The notes under the pieces were generated by a model. That model made no database searches and was not told the origin of the DNA. It was given only the letters and a program-made list of their open reading frames with translations. Shown piece by piece: positions 43,076-45,645 of a stretch of DNA of 45,645 bases. The position numbers and the translations under genes were made by a program. Position 1 is the first letter of the stretch. Each line of letters starts with the position of its first letter. This DNA comes from Ruminococcus sp. UBA6407 (GTDB lineage Bacteria; Bacillota; Clostridia; Oscillospirales; Ruminococcaceae), in contig DJPR01000024.1 of assembly GCA_002438605.1 (NCBI GenBank), forward strand, positions 101,388 to 147,032, in the 5' to 3' direction.

Positions 43076-43827
43076 GACATTTGTCAACGAGGAATTCGGC
43101 ACGGTGAGAACACTTATGAAGGACGGTCAGCCGTGGTTTGTGGGAAAAGATATTGCCCCATATTCTGGGATATGCTGATCTCAATAAAGCGATTGCAATG
43201 CATGTTGATGATGAAGATAAAAAACTCAACGACAAAACGTCGTCGAGTTTTGGTCAGCGTGGAGCAACCTTAATCAATGAATCAGGTTTCTACAGTCTGG
43301 TTCTTGCAAGCCGCCTCCCCAATGCCAAGAGATTCAAGCGCTGGGTAACAAGCGAAATCCTTCCCACCATCCGCAGAACCGGCGGCTATGTGGGTAACGA
43401 GGATATGTTCGTGGAAAGCTATCTTCCTTTCGCCGATGACGCATTGAAGAACCTGTTCCGACTGAATCTCATGACAATCCGTCAGCTGAATGAAAAAATC
43501 AGAAGGGATAAACCTCTGGTACAGTTTGCTAATCAGGTAGCGGACACAGAGAATGTTATCGACATCGGCAGGATGGCAAAGCTCGCCAATGAGGAAAATA
43601 TCCGCATCGGTCGCAACACCCTGTTCCGCTGGCTCAAGGGCAGAAAAATCCTTTTGAGCAACAACATTCCCTATCAGCAGTTCATTGACAGAGGATATTT
43701 TGTTGTCAAGGAGTCCGTATACGAGCAGCATGGAATGCAGAAAACCTATCAGCAGACCTATGTCACAGGCAAAGGACAGCAGTATATCATCAGACTGCTG
43801 AAAGATTATTTCAGGGAGGGATGCTGA
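43059..43827 (+). pseudogene. Frameshifted BRO-N/KilAC phage antirepressor
   Basis: Begins at ATG 43059 (AAGGAG upstream) and reads MENMIKTFVNEEFGTVRTLM ... WFVGKDIA, a BRO-N start, then stops after PYSGIC. The remainder continues in another frame from HILGYADLNKAI. Removing one C from the CCCC run at 43156-43159 restores WFVGKDIA-HILGYADLNKA. Downstream are the rest of BRO-N (TLINESGFYSLVLASRLPNA region) and a C-terminal KilAC/ANT domain (IGRNTLFRWLKGRKIL). Either a real frameshift, a slippery-site event or a sequencing error in the C-run. The gene overlaps the methyltransferase end by 17 bases. Confidence 0.8.
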
Positions 43828-44711
43828 TGCCCAACCATGTAACCAACATCATCACCTATGAGGGCGACAGAAAGCAGATTGCCGAAATGCTTGAAGCAAT
43901 CAAGAACGACGAATTCGGCATCGGAACAGTGGATTTTCAGAAAATTATCCCCATGCCCGATGATATCTATACAGGCGATCTTGGCAAAAAAGAAATGGAA
44001 CTCTATGGAGATAAGAACTGGTACGACTGGTCCAGAGCCAACTGGGGAACGAAATGGCCTGCTTATGGCTATCAGGAAAGCTTCGATTACAGCCAGACCG
44101 ACAGTCTGTGGTTTCAGACCGCTTGGTCTGCTCCGCACCCGATTCTGCAGAAGCTCACGGAAATGTTCCCCGAAATCGAGTTCAAGCATCAGTGGGCCGA
44201 TGAGGACATCGGTTACAACTGCGGTCAGCACAGATATCACGGCGGTGAGCGTACTGATGAGTACTACCCCGAAAGCGAATTAGACAGAATCCGCTTTGCC
44301 GCCGAGGTGCTTGATGTTGATCCGCAGGAGTATGGACTGTTCCTCAATGCCACGGAAAACGGCTTCATTACGCTTCCCGATGAGGATTTTGAGCTGATTG
44401 AGGTTGCAGGACAGACTGCACTGTTCACGGAGAACAGATATATTGACGAAACAGTTCCCATGGGACTGCACTGTTATCAACTTCGCCACTCCGATGACGG
44501 TGAGAGGTTCGCAAGCCTTGAACGCAGAGTATCTGTTAACTTCGGTGGTACGGTTATTACAAAGGAAAGCATTGACCTTGGCAGGGAGCAGTGCATTGAA
44601 TTTGACGAAGAAACCGAGCCGAATTTCCTCGGTGAAAGCTGTCAGATGGAAGAATTCATCGCAGGAGATTATGGGCAGGAGGAAGAAATGGGACTGGAGG
44701 TGACAACATGA
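43827..44711 (+). CDS. DUF1281/YubB-like protein fused to an LPD28-like domain
   Basis: 294 aa from ATG 43827, coupled to the previous stop (TGATG); GGAGGG six bases upstream. The first half starts MPNHVTNIITYEGD and has the ferredoxin-fold DUF1281 pattern (GTVDFQKIIPMPDDI, NWYDWSRANWGTKW). The second half (from about 150) resembles a large polyvalent protein-associated domain (LPD28-like: VAGQTALFTENRYIDETVPMG). Both occur on conjugative plasmids and phages; function unknown. The fusion to LPD28 is from memory. Confidence 0.75.
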   Translation: MPNHVTNIITYEGDRKQIAEMLEAIKNDEFGIGTVDFQKIIPMPDDIYTGDLGKKEMELYGDKNWYDWSRANWGTKWPAYGYQESFDYSQTDSLWFQTAWSAPHPILQKLTEMFPEIEFKHQWADEDIGYNCGQHRYHGGERTDEYYPESELDRIRFAAEVLDVDPQEYGLFLNATENGFITLPDEDFELIEVAGQTALFTENRYIDETVPMGLHCYQLRHSDDGERFASLERRVSVNFGGTVITKESIDLGREQCIEFDEETEPNFLGESCQMEEFIAGDYGQEEEMGLEVTT

Positions 44712-44845
44712 CGCATCTGTTCATTGGAATGCTACTCGGTATGATCATCGGACTTGCTATCGGCGGTCTGAGTGTAGCGGTGAAGTATTCCGACTATGAG
44801 ATCAAAAGGCTGAACAGAGAGCTGAAAGGCTATGACCGCAGCTGA
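44708..44845 (+). CDS. 45-residue single-span membrane protein
   Basis: 45 aa, too short for most ORF callers: MTHLFIGMLLGMIIGLAIGG followed by LSVAV, then a charged tail (about 28-45) ending in DRS. Membrane segment about 4-25. It overlaps the preceding stop as ATGA with GGAGGTG upstream, so it is probably translated. Resembles DUF3789-type element proteins in length and layout. Confidence 0.65.
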   Translation: MTHLFIGMLLGMIIGLAIGGLSVAVKYSDYEIKRLNRELKGYDRS

Positions 44846-44856
44846 ATCTAAACAAT

Positions 44857-44941
44857 AAGTCGTTTTGCCAATGATGGAAATTATTCTGTTATTCGCAAAG
44901 CGACTTGTTCTTTCTGTCATTGGCATAAACGACAGAAAGGA
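44857..44941 (+). promoter_or_regulatory. Leader with three competing hairpins before the adenine methylase
   Basis: GTCGTTTTGCCAATGA (44859-44874) can pair with TCATTGGCATAAACGAC (44917-44933). AAGTCG (44857-44862) can pair with CGACTT (44901-44906). CTTTCTGTC pairs perfectly with GACAGAAAG (about 44910-44939). The last covers part of the AAAGGA ribosome binding site of the next gene. Confidence 0.55.
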
Positions 44942-44946
44942 CAAGA

Positions 44947-45636
44947 ATGAACAGTTTTATGTCATGGGTAGGCGGCAAGAAATCACTGCGTGATGCAGTT
45001 CTTGCAAGATTTCCTCCCTATTATGAACGATATATCGAGGTTTTCGGCGGTGCAGGCTGGCTTCTGTTCCATAAACCGCCCGGCAACGACTTTGAATGTT
45101 ACAATGATTTCAACAGCAATCTGGTGAACCTGTACCGCTGTGTAAGGGATAATCCGAATAAGCTGAAATACAAGCTGAGATATGTCCTTGATTCCCGTGA
45201 GGATTTCGAGTGGATTGCAAGCCTGCATAAGCGTGGACTTTTCCCAAGATTTCGGGATTATGATAGAGCTGCGAAGTTCTATCAGCTCATCCGTTACAGC
45301 TACGCTTCGGGACTTGACAGCTTCGGCAGTCAGCCCCATTCCATCTGGTCGGACTTCCCGATGATAGATATGGCAGCAAGAAGATTGCAAAAGGTTGTGA
45401 TTGAAAATAAAGATTTTGAAAAGCTCATCAGGCAGTATGATCGCCCTGTGAGCTTTTTTTATTGCGATCCGCCGTATTTTGCAACGGAGAGCTATTACAA
45501 GGACGTGGGGTTCACGACAAAAGACCACATCCGACTGCGTGATACACTCCTCGGCATTTCGGGAAAGTTCCTTGTATCCTACAATGATTGCCCTGAAATC
45601 CGTGAGCTGTGGGACAAACCGGGTGATGTAGTATAA
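44947..45636 (+). CDS. D12-class DNA adenine methyltransferase, C-terminally truncated
   Basis: 229 aa. SAM motif I region WVGGKK (8-12) and EVFGGAGW; catalytic DPPY at Asp174-Tyr177 (FYCDPPYFATESYY). The frame stops after NDCPEIRELWDKPGDVV, whereas relatives usually continue for several tens of residues past NDC.EIREL. The end (45626-45645) may be a frameshift or the junction with another inserted sequence. Start ATG with AAAGGA. Confidence 0.85.
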   Translation: MNSFMSWVGGKKSLRDAVLARFPPYYERYIEVFGGAGWLLFHKPPGNDFECYNDFNSNLVNLYRCVRDNPNKLKYKLRYVLDSREDFEWIASLHKRGLFPRFRDYDRAAKFYQLIRYSYASGLDSFGSQPHSIWSDFPMIDMAARRLQKVVIENKDFEKLIRQYDRPVSFFYCDPPYFATESYYKDVGFTTKDHIRLRDTLLGISGKFLVSYNDCPEIRELWDKPGDVV

Positions 45637-45645
45637 TAAAACTTG

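Overview
The window looks like a chromosomal segment of an anaerobic, low-G+C Clostridia of the Ruminococcaceae/Oscillospiraceae type, close to Ruminococcus. Supporting evidence: a secreted esterase carrying a type I dockerin (cellulosome-style), a trimeric [FeFe] hydrogenase with HydG, a Spo0A, AT-rich core genes, and Gram-positive promoters and ribosome binding sites. The genus is an inference.

Layout. 1-3.8 kb: dockerin esterase, then a divergently oriented two-component system. 4-8.5 kb: secA, a SAM methyltransferase and hslO. 8.6-13.4 kb: a self-contained three-gene operon with a consensus promoter and a strong terminator. It encodes a membrane diguanylate cyclase, a YesM-architecture sensor that has lost its kinase residues, and a large substrate-binding lipoprotein with no permease. 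This is my best candidate for an undescribed system. 13.5-22.9 kb, minus strand: gpsA, plsY, der, rpmF, yceD, a small P-loop protein, pgi, a penicillin-binding-type carboxypeptidase homologue with all three catalytic motifs degraded, tsf, rpsB and a ylmC/ymxH-type PRC-barrel protein. 22.9-25.9 kb: a MITE-like palindrome, hydG, a TM1266-type hydrogenase regulator and spo0A. 26.1-30.3 kb: a small multidrug-export-type membrane protein and a sugar ABC transporter (binding protein and two permeases, no ATPase). 30.8-33.5 kb: a ComEA-like protein, tRNA-Ser, a secreted repeat protein and a DUF4250 protein. 34-38.2 kb: hydCBA, an electron-bifurcating-type hydrogenase behind a structured leader. 38.2-39.8 kb: HAD phosphatase, YaiI/YqxD and dCMP deaminase.

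From 39.97 kb a tRNA-Gln with encoded CCA is followed by a stack of terminators and then by genes of clearly higher G+C and different codon use: accessory proteins, DUF4314, a C5-cytosine methyltransferase, a frameshifted BRO/KilAC antirepressor, a DUF1281-type protein, a 45-residue membrane protein and a D12 adenine methylase that ends early at the window edge. This looks like one end of an integrated conjugative or phage-related element. No integrase lies inside the window.

Themes. Hydrogen metabolism is represented twice (hydCBA; TM1266-hydG). A family of short palindromes with arms like AGGCAAYACYGCACAAAG is scattered between genes, and at least one copy doubles as a terminator. Several genes are pseudoenzymes or have lost motifs (sensor, carboxypeptidase, histidine kinase G1 box). 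Several leaders can form structures that compete with termination or with ribosome binding.
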